Shown: positions 1-7,588 of the stretch, piece after piece
Position numbering within the stretch: the first letter of the stretch is position 1
How the letters are laid out: each line of letters starts with the position of its first letter
Position numbers and translations under genes: made by a program
Notes under the pieces: generated by a model
The model's input: only the letters and a program-made list of their open reading frames with translations
What the model was told of the DNA's origin: nothing
Database searches by the model: none
Assembly: GCF_013415325.1 (NCBI RefSeq)
Contig: NZ_JACBYE010000039.1
Location: 1 to 41,847, forward strand
Length of the DNA stretch: 41,847 bases
Source: Sanguibacter inulinus
Lineage (GTDB): Bacteria > Actinomycetota > Actinomycetes > Actinomycetales > Cellulomonadaceae
Reading direction: 5' to 3'

Positions 1-773
1 GCGGGGGCGGGGGCCGGGGCCGCCGGTGCGGGTGCGGCGACCTGTGCGGGTGCCGAAGCGGGTGCAGGTGCCTGCGCGGGCGGTGCAGACGGAGACGCGG
101 CGACGACAGCGGCGGTGACGGCAGCAGCCGACATCGCGGCGGCGACGGCGCGGTCGCCCTGGTCTGCGTCGGTCGCGGCGCGCACGGCGTCGGTCGCGTC
201 CTGAGCGGCGGCGGCTGCAGCGGCTGCGGCGAGAGGTGCAGCCTCAGCAGCGGCTGCTGCGGCGAGGTCCTCTGCGGTCGGCTGACCGATCTGCGCGAGC
301 GTGGGCTCGGCCGGGGTGGGCTCGGCGGCGGGCTCCGGTGCTGCCTCTGCGGCGGGCTCGGGTGCGACCTCGGCCGCTGCCTCGTCCTCGCCGTCGAGGG
401 CGCGCTGGATCACGGCGATCACGCCGTCGACCTCGATGCCGGCCTCGCCACCCGTCGACTCGATCCGACCGAGCAGGTCGCGGATGGTGTCGACCATGCG
501 CAGCAGCACGTCTGTCGTGTGCTGGTCCATGAGGCGGCGTCCGTCACGCAGCTCGACGAGGAGGCTCTCCCCGACGTGCGCGACCCTCTCGAGGTCGCCG
601 AAGGCGAGGAACCCGCTGGTGCCCTTGATGGTGTGGATCGTGCGGAAGACGCTCGAGAGCAGCTCACGCGACCCCGGGGCGCTCTCCAGCGCGACCAGGT
701 CCTGGTCCAGCTGGTCCAGGTTCTCGTAGCTCTCGATCAGGAACTCCCGAACGATGTCGTCAATGTCGTCCAC
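1..773 (-). CDS. cheA: Chemotaxis histidine kinase CheA, N-terminal part (3' end outside window)
   Basis: CheA autophosphorylates on its P1 (HPt) histidine in response to chemoreceptors and passes the phosphate to CheY. The first 110 residues form an HPt domain: FLIESYENLDQLDQDL, then IHTIKGTSGF with the phosphorylatable His at about residue 47. From about residue 115 to the window edge there is only an Ala/Pro-rich linker, as commonly joins P1 to later domains. The P2 to P5 domains lie beyond base 1. The start is a GTG at 773-771 with a GGAGGGAG ribosome binding site about 8 bases upstream; no ATG fits. A flagellar-sigma promoter precedes it. Identity from the P1 domain is clear; the missing kinase domain is inferred from the family. 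Confidence 0.9.
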   Translation of the reverse strand, partial: MDDIDDIVREFLIESYENLDQLDQDLVALESAPGSRELLSSVFRTIHTIKGTSGFLAFGDLERVAHVGESLLVELRDGRRLMDQHTTDVLLRMVDTIRDLLGRIESTGGEAGIEVDGVIAVIQRALDGEDEAAAEVAPEPAAEAAPEPAAEPTPAEPTLAQIGQPTAEDLAAAAAAEAAPLAAAAAAAAAQDATDAVRAATDADQGDRAVAAAMSAAAVTAAVVAASPSAPPAQAPAPASAPAQVAAPAPAAPAPAP

Positions 774-797
774 TGATCGCACTCCCTCCGACTCACG

Positions 798-817
798 GAC
801 GGGTAGACCTACCCGTC
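798..817 (-). repeat. Perfect inverted repeat in the cheA leader
   Basis: GACGGGTAG and CTACCCGTC are exact reverse complements separated by two bases. The element lies between the inferred cheA transcription start (about 821) and the GTG start at 773, so it would form a hairpin at the very 5' end of the mRNA or act as a DNA operator. No function is known to me. Confidence 0.5.
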
Positions 818-826
818 ACTCCCTGC

Positions 827-854
827 AGATCGGTCGCAGCCCACCGGGTATGAG
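827..854 (-). promoter_or_regulatory. FliA/sigma-28-type promoter of cheA
   Basis: Minus-strand reading gives CTCA (854-851), a 16-base spacer and ACCGATCT (834-827). The same arrangement precedes five other flagellar units in this window. The -35 is preceded by ACAAAAC. A second CTCAT lies about 15 bases further upstream and GGGTGA lies at 875-880. Confidence 0.8.
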
Positions 855-944
855 GTTTTGTCACATGAGGCACCGGGTGACTCCGTGCTCGTGCGTCGCT
901 GGCGTGTCCCGCAGGACCGTCGCGCCGCGCCGAAGACGCTGGGG

Positions 945-950
945 TAGGGT
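945..950 (+). promoter_or_regulatory. Possible -10 element of csrA
   Basis: TAGGGT ends six bases before the csrA ATG. A TANNNT -10 at this distance would start transcription at or next to the ATG, giving a leaderless mRNA. The same bases contain AGGG, which could instead be a weak ribosome binding site. There is no clear -35. The sequence alone does not decide. Confidence 0.3.
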
Positions 951-956
951 CGTCGC

Positions 957-1265
957 ATGCTGGTGCTGAGTCGACGAGTCGGAGAGAAGCTCCTCATCGG
1001 CGACGACATCGTCATCACGATCATCGACACCCGCGGAGACGGTGTGCGGATCGGGATCGACGCCCCCCGCTCGATGCGCGTCAACCGCGCCGAGGTCGTC
1101 GAGGCCGTCCAGGCCAGCAACCTCGCCGCCGTCTCAGCCGACGACGACGCCCAGGCCGCGCTCATCGCCCTGGTCACCCAGGCCACACAGTCGGGGCAGT
1201 CGGCGCAGGCACCCGACGCCAGCACCCCCGAGACGACCCCGGACGAGGGCCCCTCCCCCGCCTGA
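957..1265 (+). CDS. csrA: Carbon storage regulator CsrA (translational repressor)
   Basis: CsrA is a small dimeric RNA-binding protein that blocks translation at GGA sites in mRNA leaders. In Gram-positive bacteria its main target is flagellin mRNA, and it is sequestered by FliW. Residues 1-55 are a canonical CsrA fold: MLVLSRRVGEKLLIGDDI, then VRIGIDAP and VNRAEV, with the RNA-binding residues Leu4 and Arg44 present. A tail of about 47 residues rich in Ala, Gln, Thr and Pro extends beyond the usual 60-75 residue length. It is divergent from cheA and far from fliW (34.0 kb), so the two regulatory partners sit at opposite ends of the cluster. Confidence 0.95.
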   Translation: MLVLSRRVGEKLLIGDDIVITIIDTRGDGVRIGIDAPRSMRVNRAEVVEAVQASNLAAVSADDDAQAALIALVTQATQSGQSAQAPDASTPETTPDEGPSPA

Positions 1266-1332
1266 CCGGCGCGCCACCCTCCTCGCTGCACAGCCTCGCG
1301 CCAGGAAGAACCGTCCCCCGGCGGACCTTCGC

Positions 1333-1338
1333 TAGGCT
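1333..1338 (+). promoter_or_regulatory. Probable housekeeping -10 element
   Basis: TAGGCT lies 27 bases before the ATG of the next gene, followed by a good ribosome binding site (AGGAGAAGAGG). A start about seven bases downstream would give a leader of about 20 bases. The -35 is not distinct, as is usual for GC-rich actinobacterial promoters. Confidence 0.45.
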
Positions 1339-1365
1339 GGACTGACAGCCAGGAGAAGAGGTCTC

Positions 1366-1725
1366 ATGATCGCCGACGACAAGGGCGCGGTGCCCCGCGG
1401 GTACAGGTTCGCCGACCACGTCCCCTATGACACCCCGGACGATCTCTCCGAGCTGCAAGGACCGACGTCCGGCATCGTCCGCGTGGGGCCGCACATCGAC
1501 ACCAGCCAGGACCCCACCTATCACCTCGCGGACGCCAGCGACCTGATCGCGTTGTACTCAGCGGTCGTCCGCGCCGGTTCGGCCGACGACCACCGACGCC
1601 TCCTGGACCGAGCCACGCTCGAAAGGCTGTGGCCAGACCTCGTGCTGCCACACAGGTGCCGCGAGACCTGGACCGCGCACTTCCCGCGCCTGCGCACCCT
1701 GGGCCTGCGGGCCCTGAGCATCTAG
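1366..1725 (+). CDS. Conserved-looking hypothetical protein, 119 aa
   Basis: I do not recognise this family. The protein is soluble, with no signal peptide or membrane segment. It starts MIADDKGAVPRGYRF, and its middle reads HLADASDLIALYSAVVRAGSA, followed by a basic, Trp-containing C-terminal half with several predicted helices. The start is supported by AGGAGAAGAGG seven bases upstream and a TAGGCT -10. Codon use is G/C-rich at third positions, like its neighbours, which supports real coding. It lies between csrA and the convergent end of the fliM-flhA operon; a flagellar role would be guesswork. Confidence 0.7.
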   Translation: MIADDKGAVPRGYRFADHVPYDTPDDLSELQGPTSGIVRVGPHIDTSQDPTYHLADASDLIALYSAVVRAGSADDHRRLLDRATLERLWPDLVLPHRCRETWTAHFPRLRTLGLRALSI

Positions 1726-1779
1726 CCCGGTGCGTCCCTTCCACGAGCGTCTGGCGCGTATCGGCCTAGCGGCGACCAC

Positions 1780-1810
1780 CTGAGCGACGTCAGGTAGTCC
1801 CGTCGCTCAG
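1780..1810. terminator. Bidirectional hairpin between convergent genes
   Basis: CTGAGCGACG (1780-1789) pairs with CGTCGCTCAG (1801-1810), a 10-bp stem with an 11-base loop. An alternative stem, ACCTGA/TCAGGT, lies inside it. The right arm contains the stop codon of the FlhF-like gene. There is no T-run, as is usual in high-GC genomes. Confidence 0.5.
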
Positions 1811-3279
1811 TCCCAGGCGGGGTCGTCGAGGTGCTCGTCGAGCAGGGCCGCCCAGACGAGGGCCGAGGCCGCGAAGCCGTCGAGCAGACCGACAGGCACA
1901 CCGAGCTCGAGGATCGCCGCGGGCTGCGAGGTCGACGAGACGTTGCGGGCCGCGAGCGCGTCGAAGGGCCGGTGCTGGCCGACGGCCGTCATCCAGCGGC
2001 GGGCGTCGGCGAGGCTGCGGTCGGCCTCGACGACGGCCCACACCTGGTCCGGGTCGAAGGACGCGACGAGCGACGACGCGATGGTCCAGTCGGAGGCGTC
2101 GGCCCCGACGCCGAGGGCGACCACGAGCGGCGCCTCGGACTCGACGGTCGCCGCGCGGAGCCTGCGCGCGGACATGCCGGTGATGACCCACGGCCCGTAG
2201 CCGGTCTGCGGGTCGAGCCTCCCGGCGAGGGCGATGCCGGAGTCGGGCACGCCGATGCGTCGGGCGATGAGCCGCGCGGCCTCGACCACCTGCTCACCCT
2301 GCCCGGCGACCACGACGACCGAGGCGGGCTCGCGGACGACGGCGGGTGCGCGCGGGACCTTCGAGAGGACCTGCGACAGGGGGTACGTCCCCTGCCCTGC
2401 CGGCAGCTCGGAGAGCAGCCGGCGCGGGACGCCGACCTGGAGCAGCTCGGGGATGCTCGCACCCGTGGTGCGCACGACGACGAACTCGGCGGGTCGCACC
2501 TCTTTGTCGAGCACGACCGGGGTCGGGCCTGACGGGGTGGTCTTGCGGGCCCAGGGGTTGCTGCGCCGGGCCGAGGTCTGGCCGAGCGGTGGGGCGACCG
2601 GGGGCGTCGGCGCTGCCGAGACCGGACCGCCCGTCGCTGCAGCCCCGAAGGCAGCAGCCCCGGCAGCTGCGGTGCCACCCGAGGCTGCCGCGGCAGCGCC
2701 GAGCCCCGTGGCAGGTCCGGCGGTGGCGGAGGCCGCCGCGGCGGCCGCGGCCTCGTCGGCCTGGCGGGTCTCGGAGGCGAGCTGGCGCACCGAGTCGAGG
2801 ATCGAGGCGAAGGTGTCCTGCTCGGTCGAGACGGGGGCGATCTCGTCGTCCGCGCTCTCCCCGCGCGGGGCGCCGTGCCTGTCGGCGGCGTCGGCGGCGG
2901 CGAGGAGCGCGTCGATCCCCACGGGCTGCACCTCGGCGGTGCCCGCGTCGACCTCCGCGCGGCGGGCCGCGTCGTCACCGCCGCTCCACCGGGCGGCAGA
3001 CCCGGGCACAGTGCCCACAGACCCGCCACCCGCAGACCCGCCGCCTGCGGAGCCGACAGGCCCGCGGCTGCCCGGCGTGACGAGCGGCCCCGGGACGTAG
3101 GCGACCTCGTCGGGGACCTCGACGGTCAGCTCGAAGCGTTCTTTGGCGAAGAACCCGGCGACGCCGCCGGTCCGCACGCGCTCGGCCTTGACCACCTTGG
3201 CGGTCGGGCCGATCTCGCCGTGGACCCGGACGATGAGCGCCTCGAGGTCGGTGCCCTCAAGCAGCAATCGCTTCGACAT
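1807..3279 (-). CDS. FlhF-like protein with degenerate GTPase domain, 490 aa
   Basis: Position after flhA and the N-terminal motif (KRLLLEGTDLEALIVRVHGE, then a GPTAKVVKAERV-type strand) match the B domain of FlhF, the SRP-type GTPase that places flagella and recruits FliF. A long Ala/Gly/Pro-rich linker (about 75-290) follows. The last 175 residues keep the layout of the FlhF G domain: a hydrophobic strand VVVVAG, a late strand VWAVVEADRS, and an ending like the FlhF stretch before its final helix (LGVPVGLLDGF). However, the P-loop is replaced by AGQGEQVVEAA (about 325-335), with no GKT/GKS. GTP binding is therefore unlikely. The ATG at 3279 has GGGGG nine bases upstream; a TTG at 3288 would add three residues. 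The gene overlaps the end of flhA. The homology is my reading of the pattern, not a search result. Confidence 0.65.
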   Translation of the reverse strand: MSKRLLLEGTDLEALIVRVHGEIGPTAKVVKAERVRTGGVAGFFAKERFELTVEVPDEVAYVPGPLVTPGSRGPVGSAGGGSAGGGSVGTVPGSAARWSGGDDAARRAEVDAGTAEVQPVGIDALLAAADAADRHGAPRGESADDEIAPVSTEQDTFASILDSVRQLASETRQADEAAAAAAASATAGPATGLGAAAAASGGTAAAGAAAFGAAATGGPVSAAPTPPVAPPLGQTSARRSNPWARKTTPSGPTPVVLDKEVRPAEFVVVRTTGASIPELLQVGVPRRLLSELPAGQGTYPLSQVLSKVPRAPAVVREPASVVVVAGQGEQVVEAARLIARRIGVPDSGIALAGRLDPQTGYGPWVITGMSARRLRAATVESEAPLVVALGVGADASDWTIASSLVASFDPDQVWAVVEADRSLADARRWMTAVGQHRPFDALAARNVSSTSQPAAILELGVPVGLLDGFAASALVWAALLDEHLDDPAWD

Positions 3280-5317
3280 CGCGGACAACCCCCACAGCCT
3301 CGATCTTCACACCGGATCCGGTGACCTCGGAGTATGACATCACGGGGGCCTCGCCGTGGTGCGTGGCCACGAGCGAGCGCAGCGCGGGCCGCAGGGCCGG
3401 TGCGCAGACGAGCACGACGTCGACGCCCTGGCTCTCGGCTGCGGCGCGACCGGCCGCGAAGGACCGCAGCATGGCCTCGAGCCGGTTCGGGTCGAGCAGG
3501 ATCTGCGTGCCCTGCTCCCCCGGGCGCAGACCCTCGAGGAGCGCCTGCTCGAGCACGGGCTCGAGGGTCATGACGCGCAGCACGCCCTCGTGGGTGTGCG
3601 CGGCGGTGAGGGCGGGGGCGAGCTGGAGGCGGGCGGCCTCGACGAGCCCCTCGGCGTCGGTCGAGATCTTGGCGCGCAGGGTGAGCGCCTCGTAGATGCG
3701 CCCGAGGTCGCGGATCGGCACCTGCTCGGAGAGCAGGCGCTGCAGCACGCGCTGCACCTCGCCGAGGGACAGCAGCCCGGGCACGAGCTCTTCGACGACG
3801 GCGGGGTTGACCTGCTTGACGCCCTCGGTGAGCACGCGGACGTCCTCGCGGCTGAGCAGCCTGTCGGCGTTGCTCGCGATGACGTTGGACAGGTGCGTGA
3901 TGAGCACCGACACCCGGTCGACGACGGTTGCTCCCGTCATCTCCGCGGCGAAGCGCATCTCGGCGGGCACCCACTTGCCGGCGAGACCGAAGACGGGCTC
4001 GTGCACCTCGCTGCCGGGCAGCGAGCCGAGGTCGTCGCCGAGGGCCAGCACACGGCCGGGCGGCACCTCGCCGCGCGCGGCCTCGACACCCGAGATGCGC
4101 AGCACGTAGGTGGACGGTGGCAGCTCGACGGAGTCGCGGGTGCGGACCGGCGGGACGACGATCCCGAGGTCGAGGGCGACCTTGCGGCGCAGTCCGCGGA
4201 TGCGGGCGAGCAGGTCGTCGTCGGAGCCCGAGCTCACGAGGTCGACGAGGTTCGGGGCGAGCAAGATCTCGAGGGCGGAGACGCGCATCTCCTCGATGAG
4301 CTTCTCGGGGGTGTCGGCCACAGGCGCGACGGTCTCCCGGATCGCGGCGTCGAGCTTGGCGTCCTGCTCGGCCTTGGCGTCGCGCGCCTTGATGCGCTGC
4401 GCGCCCAGGAGCAGCGCGGCGCCGACGAGGATGAAGGGCAGCTTGGGCATGCCGGGCAGCAGGGCGAGGGCGATCGCGGCGCTCCCCGCGATGAGCAGCG
4501 AGTTGCGCGACTGCGACAGCTGCTTGGACGCCGAGCTGCCGAGGTCGGAGTCGGCGGTGGCCCGGGTGACGATGAGGCCGGTCGACACGGAGAGCAGCAG
4601 GGCCGGGATCTGGGTGACGAGGCCGTCGCCGATGGTCAGCAGCGAGTACGTCTCGACGGCCTCGCCGATCTCCATGCCGCGCTGCATGAGGCCGATCGCG
4701 ATGCCACCGACCAGGTTGATGATCGTGATGATGATGCCGGCGATCGCGTCGCCCTTGACGAACTTCGAGCCACCGTCCATCGCACCGTAGAAGTCGGCCT
4801 CGGCGGCGACGTCGGCGCGGCGCTGGCGTGCCTGGTCTTCGGTGATGAGCCCGGAGTTGAGGTCGGCGTCGATGGCCATCTGCTTGCCGGGCATCGCGTC
4901 GAGGGTGAAGCGGGCGCCGACCTCGGCCACACGGCCGGCACCGTTGGTGATGACCACGAACTGGATGACCACGAGGATGAGGAAGATGACGAGGCCGATG
5001 ATGAGCGAGCCGCCGACGACGAAGTGGCCGAAGGCACCGATGACCTCGCCCGCGTAGCCGTCGCGGAGCACGAGGCGGGTCGAGGCCACGTTGAGCCCGA
5101 GCCTGAACAGCGTCGCGATGAGGATGAGCGAGGGGAACACCGAGAAGTCGAGCGGCCGCTGCACGTACATCGTGGTGAGCAGGATGACCAGCGACATGAC
5201 GATGTTGACGACGATGAGCACGTCGAGCAGCATCGCGGGCAGCGGGATGACCAGCAGCATGACGATGCCGACGACACCGACAGGGACCGCCAGCTTGGCG
5301 AGGTCACGGTTCTTCAT
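3257..5317 (-). CDS. flhA: Flagellar type III export gate protein FlhA
   Basis: FlhA forms the nonameric ring of the flagellar export gate and couples ion flow to secretion. The length of 686 residues is normal for the family. Residues 1 to about 310 hold a run of membrane segments (LAVPVGVVGIVMLLVIPLP and following). The conserved cytoplasmic loop is present: RFTLDAMPGKQMAIDADLN, then ITEDQARQRR and DFYGAMDGGSKFVKGDAIA. The C-terminal half is the soluble chaperone-docking domain, with DPNRLEAMLRSF near the end. The ATG at 5317 overlaps the flhB stop by four bases (ATGA), indicating translational coupling. Confidence 0.97.
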   Translation of the reverse strand: MKNRDLAKLAVPVGVVGIVMLLVIPLPAMLLDVLIVVNIVMSLVILLTTMYVQRPLDFSVFPSLILIATLFRLGLNVASTRLVLRDGYAGEVIGAFGHFVVGGSLIIGLVIFLILVVIQFVVITNGAGRVAEVGARFTLDAMPGKQMAIDADLNSGLITEDQARQRRADVAAEADFYGAMDGGSKFVKGDAIAGIIITIINLVGGIAIGLMQRGMEIGEAVETYSLLTIGDGLVTQIPALLLSVSTGLIVTRATADSDLGSSASKQLSQSRNSLLIAGSAAIALALLPGMPKLPFILVGAALLLGAQRIKARDAKAEQDAKLDAAIRETVAPVADTPEKLIEEMRVSALEILLAPNLVDLVSSGSDDDLLARIRGLRRKVALDLGIVVPPVRTRDSVELPPSTYVLRISGVEAARGEVPPGRVLALGDDLGSLPGSEVHEPVFGLAGKWVPAEMRFAAEMTGATVVDRVSVLITHLSNVIASNADRLLSREDVRVLTEGVKQVNPAVVEELVPGLLSLGEVQRVLQRLLSEQVPIRDLGRIYEALTLRAKISTDAEGLVEAARLQLAPALTAAHTHEGVLRVMTLEPVLEQALLEGLRPGEQGTQILLDPNRLEAMLRSFAAGRAAAESQGVDVVLVCAPALRPALRSLVATHHGEAPVMSYSEVTGSGVKIEAVGVVRDVEAIAA

Positions 5318-6552
5318 GCTCGGGCCTCCGAGAGGGTGGACGTCCCCGGTGCGGGGTCGGTGTCGGGCTGCGGGTCAGGACTGTCTGCGGGGCGCGCTGT
5401 GCGCGACGCCCGGGTGCGGCGGGCCGGTGGTGGGCTGCCGGGAGGTGGTGCAGGGATCGTGGGGCCGGGCATGGTGCGGACCCCGTCGGTGCTGCCGCCG
5501 CGGCGCTTGAGCGCCATGACGAAGGCGAGCACCTGGGCGACGGCCGCGTAGAGGTCGGCCGGGATCTCCTCGCCGATCTCGCACGCGCCGTGCAGCGCAC
5601 GGGCGAGCGGGACGTCGGAGATCATCGGGACCTTCTTCTCGGCGGCGACCTCGCGGATGCGGGCCGCGACGTGCCCGGCCCCCTTGGCGACGACCCGCGG
5701 TGCGCCGGTCCCCGCCTCGTACTTGAGGGCGACGGCCACGTGGGTCGGGTTGACGAGCACCACGTCGGCGTCGCCGACCGAGGCGATCATGCGGTTGCGG
5801 CTCATCGCGATCTGCTTGGAGCGGATGGCGCCCTTGAGCTGCGGGTCACCCTCGGACTGCTTGTTCTCCTGCTTGACCTCGTAGAGGGACATGCGGGTCT
5901 TCTTGCGGTTCCGCTTCATCACCACGACGAGGTCGAGCACCGCGAGCCCGAGACCGGCGGCGACGGCGCTCCACAGGAGCGAGGTGATGCCGCCCCCGGC
6001 TGCCGAGAGCAGCGCACCGACCGACAGACCGCCTGCGGTGAGCAGGACGGGCATGAGGTTCTGGACCGCGATGTACAGCACGGCGCCGACCACGACGGTC
6101 TTGGTGAGCGCCTTGACCCCCTGCCAGAGCGCCTGACCGCCGAAGGTGTTCTTGACACCCTTGAGCAGGTTGAACTGGTCGACCCTCGGCTTGAGCTTCT
6201 TGGTCGCGATGTGCAGCCCGCCCTGGGCGACGTTCGCGACGATCGCGGCGATCACCACGACGATGAGCATCGGCGTGACGCTGTCGAGGATCGAGTCGAG
6301 CCCGCGTCCGAGCAGGTCGACCACGACGAGGGGGTCAGGGTTCGCGACGACGTCACGGACCGCGCTCAGCTGGTCGACCGCTGCGGAGGCGCCGCGGCCG
6401 AGGACGACCGGGAGCATCACGGCGGCGGCACCGATCCCCAGCCACGAGCTGAGGTCCTGGGACTTCTGGAGCGAACCGTCCTTGCGGTTCTGCTTCATCC
6501 GTTTTGGTGTCGCCTGCTCGGTCTTCTCCCCCGAGTCCCCACCCCCGCTCAC
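5314..6552 (-). CDS. flhB: Flagellar export switch protein FlhB
   Basis: FlhB switches export specificity from hook to filament substrates after self-cleavage. The N-terminus (SGEKTEQATPKRMKQNRKDG) is the family signature, and four hydrophobic segments follow between about residues 40 and 212. The autocleavage motif NPTH is intact at residues 268-271 (VLVNPTHVAVAL). After the usual C-terminus (about residue 350) there is a tail of about 60 residues rich in Pro, Arg and Thr, longer than in typical FlhB. The start is a GTG that overlaps the fliR stop by four bases. Confidence 0.97.
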   Translation of the reverse strand: MSGGGDSGEKTEQATPKRMKQNRKDGSLQKSQDLSSWLGIGAAAVMLPVVLGRGASAAVDQLSAVRDVVANPDPLVVVDLLGRGLDSILDSVTPMLIVVVIAAIVANVAQGGLHIATKKLKPRVDQFNLLKGVKNTFGGQALWQGVKALTKTVVVGAVLYIAVQNLMPVLLTAGGLSVGALLSAAGGGITSLLWSAVAAGLGLAVLDLVVVMKRNRKKTRMSLYEVKQENKQSEGDPQLKGAIRSKQIAMSRNRMIASVGDADVVLVNPTHVAVALKYEAGTGAPRVVAKGAGHVAARIREVAAEKKVPMISDVPLARALHGACEIGEEIPADLYAAVAQVLAFVMALKRRGGSTDGVRTMPGPTIPAPPPGSPPPARRTRASRTARPADSPDPQPDTDPAPGTSTLSEARA

Positions 6553-7307
6553 GAGGTCACCCCGAGGACGGCGTCGAGCGACCGTCCGGTGAGGTTCTCG
6601 ATGATGCGCGGCAGCGCGAGGTACGTGAGCGAGGCGAGGCTGAGCGTGAGCAAGATCTTCAGCGGGAAGCCGAGCGCGAAGGCGTTGAGCGCCGGGGCCA
6701 CCCGGGTCAGCAGACCGAGCCCGACGTCGGCGAGGAACAGCACGACCACGAGCGGACCGGCGATCTGCAGGGTCGCGAGGAACATCCCGGTGACGCTCGC
6801 CGTGAGGGCGTCACCGAGCTTCGACAGGTCGAGGCTCGCACCGAGCGGGAGCGCGTCGAAGGTGCGCACCAGTCCGGAGATGACCATCTGGTAGCCGTCC
6901 GAGACGAAGAGGATCACGACGGCCGTGAGCTGGTACAGCCTGGCGAACTGCGCGCCGTTGACCTGGGTCATCGGGTCGAAGCCCTGCGCGAGCGAGAAGC
7001 CGCCCATGAGGTCGATGAGCGACCCTGCCGACTGCACGGCCGCGAAGACGACAGCGACGAGGAAGCCGAGTCCGACCCCGATCACGGCCTCGCCCACGAG
7101 GAGCACGACGTACTCACCCGTGCTCGCGGGCGCTGTGGTCACGACCCGGGGTGCGATGGCGAGCGCGAGACCCGTCGCGAGCATGACCTTCACGGTCGCG
7201 GGGATGCCGCGGTGCGAGAAGGGCGGTGCGACGACGAGGAAGGCGACCATGCGCACACCGACGAGCATGAGCGACTCGAGCGCGCCGAGGGAGAGGCTGA
7301 GGGTCAC
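6549..7307 (-). CDS. fliR: Flagellar export gate protein FliR
   Basis: FliR is a membrane component of the export gate core formed with FliP and FliQ. The 252-residue protein is almost entirely hydrophobic, with about six membrane segments. Family features include VRMVAFLVVAPPFSHRGIP near the start, the GFSLAQGFDPMTQV loop in the middle, and NAFALGFPLKILLTL toward the C-terminus. The start is a GTG four bases after the fliQ stop. Confidence 0.96.
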   Translation of the reverse strand: MTLSLSLGALESLMLVGVRMVAFLVVAPPFSHRGIPATVKVMLATGLALAIAPRVVTTAPASTGEYVVLLVGEAVIGVGLGFLVAVVFAAVQSAGSLIDLMGGFSLAQGFDPMTQVNGAQFARLYQLTAVVILFVSDGYQMVISGLVRTFDALPLGASLDLSKLGDALTASVTGMFLATLQIAGPLVVVLFLADVGLGLLTRVAPALNAFALGFPLKILLTLSLASLTYLALPRIIENLTGRSLDAVLGVTS

Positions 7308-7310
7308 CGG

Positions 7311-7583
7311 TCAGCCCCCGAGCAGACCGGGGATGCGGGCGAAGAGCTCGTGGGTGAACGACACCATCTCGGAAATCATCCAGTGGCCGCTGATGAGCAG
7401 CGCGAGCGAGACCGCGATGGCCTTGGGCACGAAGCTGAGCGTGACCTCCTGGATCTGGGTGATCGACTGCAGGAGGGAGACCGCAAAACCGACGACGAGG
7501 GCGGTGATGAGGATCGGTGCGCACAGCTTGGCCGCGATGATGAGGCCCTGCACGCCGATGTCGAGGACTGCTGAGGTGTCCAT
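7311..7583 (-). CDS. fliQ: Flagellar export gate protein FliQ
   Basis: FliQ is the small two-helix membrane protein that packs around the FliP/FliR core. Its 90 residues are the usual size. Two membrane hairpin segments are visible (LIIAAKLCAPILITALVVGF and ALLISGHWMISEMVSF), joined by the conserved loop LLQSITQIQEVTLSFVPK. It starts five bases after the fliP stop. Confidence 0.96.
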   Translation of the reverse strand: MDTSAVLDIGVQGLIIAAKLCAPILITALVVGFAVSLLQSITQIQEVTLSFVPKAIAVSLALLISGHWMISEMVSFTHELFARIPGLLGG

Positions 7584-7588
7584 GGCCG

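Noticed and set aside
929-937. GCCGAAGAC upstream of csrA as a seventh sigma-28 -10
   Set aside because: It matches the flbD -10, but CTCA is missing at the required 16-base distance (CCGC there).
3356-5551. A 731-codon open frame on the plus strand opposite flhA and flhB
   Set aside because: It is an antisense shadow: the minus strand encodes clear FlhA and FlhB, and the plus-strand product is a low-complexity Asp/Glu/Arg/Val string typical of reversed GC-rich codons.
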